From the NCBI GenBank assembly GCA_013298245.1, contig JAAFHD010000032.1:1-16322 (forward strand): 16,322 bases of DNA, in the 5' to 3' direction. Each line of letters opens with the position of its first letter. Within the stretch, counting starts at the first letter, position 1. Source of the DNA: Alphaproteobacteria bacterium (lineage in GTDB: Bacteria > Pseudomonadota > Alphaproteobacteria > Acetobacterales > Acetobacteraceae). Below, piece by piece: positions 15,945 to 16,322 of the stretch. The translations under genes and the position numbers were made by a program. The notes beneath the pieces are model-generated. The model saw nothing but the letters and a program-made list of their open reading frames with translations. It had not been told where the DNA came from and searched no databases.

Positions 15945-16322
15945 ATGCAACCGACCCGCCGCGCGCTGCTTGCAACACCTGCCTTCATCCTGCCCGCGGT
16001 CGCGCAAGCCCCATGGCCTGAACGGCAAATCCGCTGGATCGTGCCCTTCCCGCCGGCCGGCACCGCCGACATCCTCTCGCGCATCCTGTCGGAGCGCATC
16101 GCGCCGCGCCTGGGCCAGCCCATCGTGGTCGAAAACCGCGCCGGCGCCGGCGGCACGCTGGCCGCCACCATCACCGCCCAGGCGCGCGGCGATGCACACA
16201 CCGTCATGGTGTCCAACTTCGCGCCGCACGGCGTCTCGCCCAGCCTTTTCGCGAACCTGACCTACGATGCCGTCACCGACTTCACGCATCTCGCGCTGCT
16301 CGGCGCGCTGCCGATGGTGATC
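15945..16322 (+). CDS. Bug/TctC family tripartite tricarboxylate transporter substrate-binding protein, 3' partial
   Basis: Start of a periplasmic solute receptor of the Bug family; 126 codons are visible and the gene runs off the window. The ATG follows a strong GGAGG (15935-15939) at five bases. The N-terminus MQPTRRALLATPAFILPAVAQA is a signal peptide with an RR pair that could be Tat-type. The mature start WPERQIRWIVPFPPAGTAD is the Bug hallmark (the usual IxxIVPFPPGGxxD with one Gly changed to Ala). It is followed by GQPIVVENRAGAGGTLAA, also diagnostic. Such receptors bind carboxylates or other small organic compounds, many working with TctAB permeases and many as orphans. No permease gene is visible. 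The gene lies 51 bases after prfA, and its own ribosome-binding site suggests independent translation. Confidence 0.93.
   Translation, partial: MQPTRRALLATPAFILPAVAQAPWPERQIRWIVPFPPAGTADILSRILSERIAPRLGQPIVVENRAGAGGTLAATITAQARGDAHTVMVSNFAPHGVSPSLFANLTYDAVTDFTHLALLGALPMVI

Noticed and set aside
13875..16289. An 804-residue minus-strand open frame
   Set aside because: It lies opposite the second deacetylase, prfA and the Bug gene, all with clear family motifs. Its product is low-complexity (Arg/Gly/Ala/His-rich) without motifs, the typical artefact of very high GC.

Overview
The window is 16.3 kb of very GC-rich bacterial chromosome, densely packed with genes. The gene types suggest a soil or freshwater alphaproteobacterium, plausibly Rhodospirillales/Acetobacteraceae: a Bug-type solute receptor, PuuE-like deacetylases, a dipeptide-type ABC system, DUF924 and a YdiJ-like flavoprotein. 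That placement is inferred from gene content and composition; no 16S rRNA is present.

Layout. (1) 2-4272, plus strand: a catabolic/uptake operon with an amidohydrolase (5' end outside the window), the two ATPases of an oligopeptide/dipeptide-type ABC importer, and a type III iron alcohol dehydrogenase. A small palindromic hairpin follows at a convergent junction. (2) 4330-7015, minus strand: a 641-residue membrane protein that appears to join three lipid-enzyme modules (PEMT/ICMT-like, PAP2-like, Lgt-like), preceded at a 4-base gap by a 251-residue protein I do not recognise. A tRNA-Phe(GAA) gene lies just upstream on the same strand. (3) 7289-9399, minus strand: an OmpA-like outer-membrane protein whose stop overlaps the start of a zinc-less quinone oxidoreductase. 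(4) 9463-12863, minus strand: a large FAD/Fe-S oxidoreductase (YdiJ / D-2-hydroxyglutarate dehydrogenase-like) with a DUF924 gene overlapping its stop. (5) 12864-12978: a divergent intergenic region with two inverted repeats. (6) 12979-16322, plus strand: two tandem PuuE-like polysaccharide deacetylases (the second lacking two conserved histidines), prfA (release factor 1), and the start of a Bug/TctC periplasmic receptor that runs off the end.

How the genes work together. Region 1 reads as import of a small N-containing or peptide-like compound, hydrolysis by the amidohydrolase, and reduction or oxidation of an aldehyde/alcohol product. The first deacetylase and the Bug receptor in region 6 also fit scavenging of small organic compounds, but no substrate can be named. 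The most unusual element is the three-module membrane protein with its small partner, which may be an undescribed membrane-lipid modifying unit. The second most unusual is the deacetylase pair, where one copy looks like a pseudoenzyme. No CRISPR array, IS element, phage gene or rRNA was seen.
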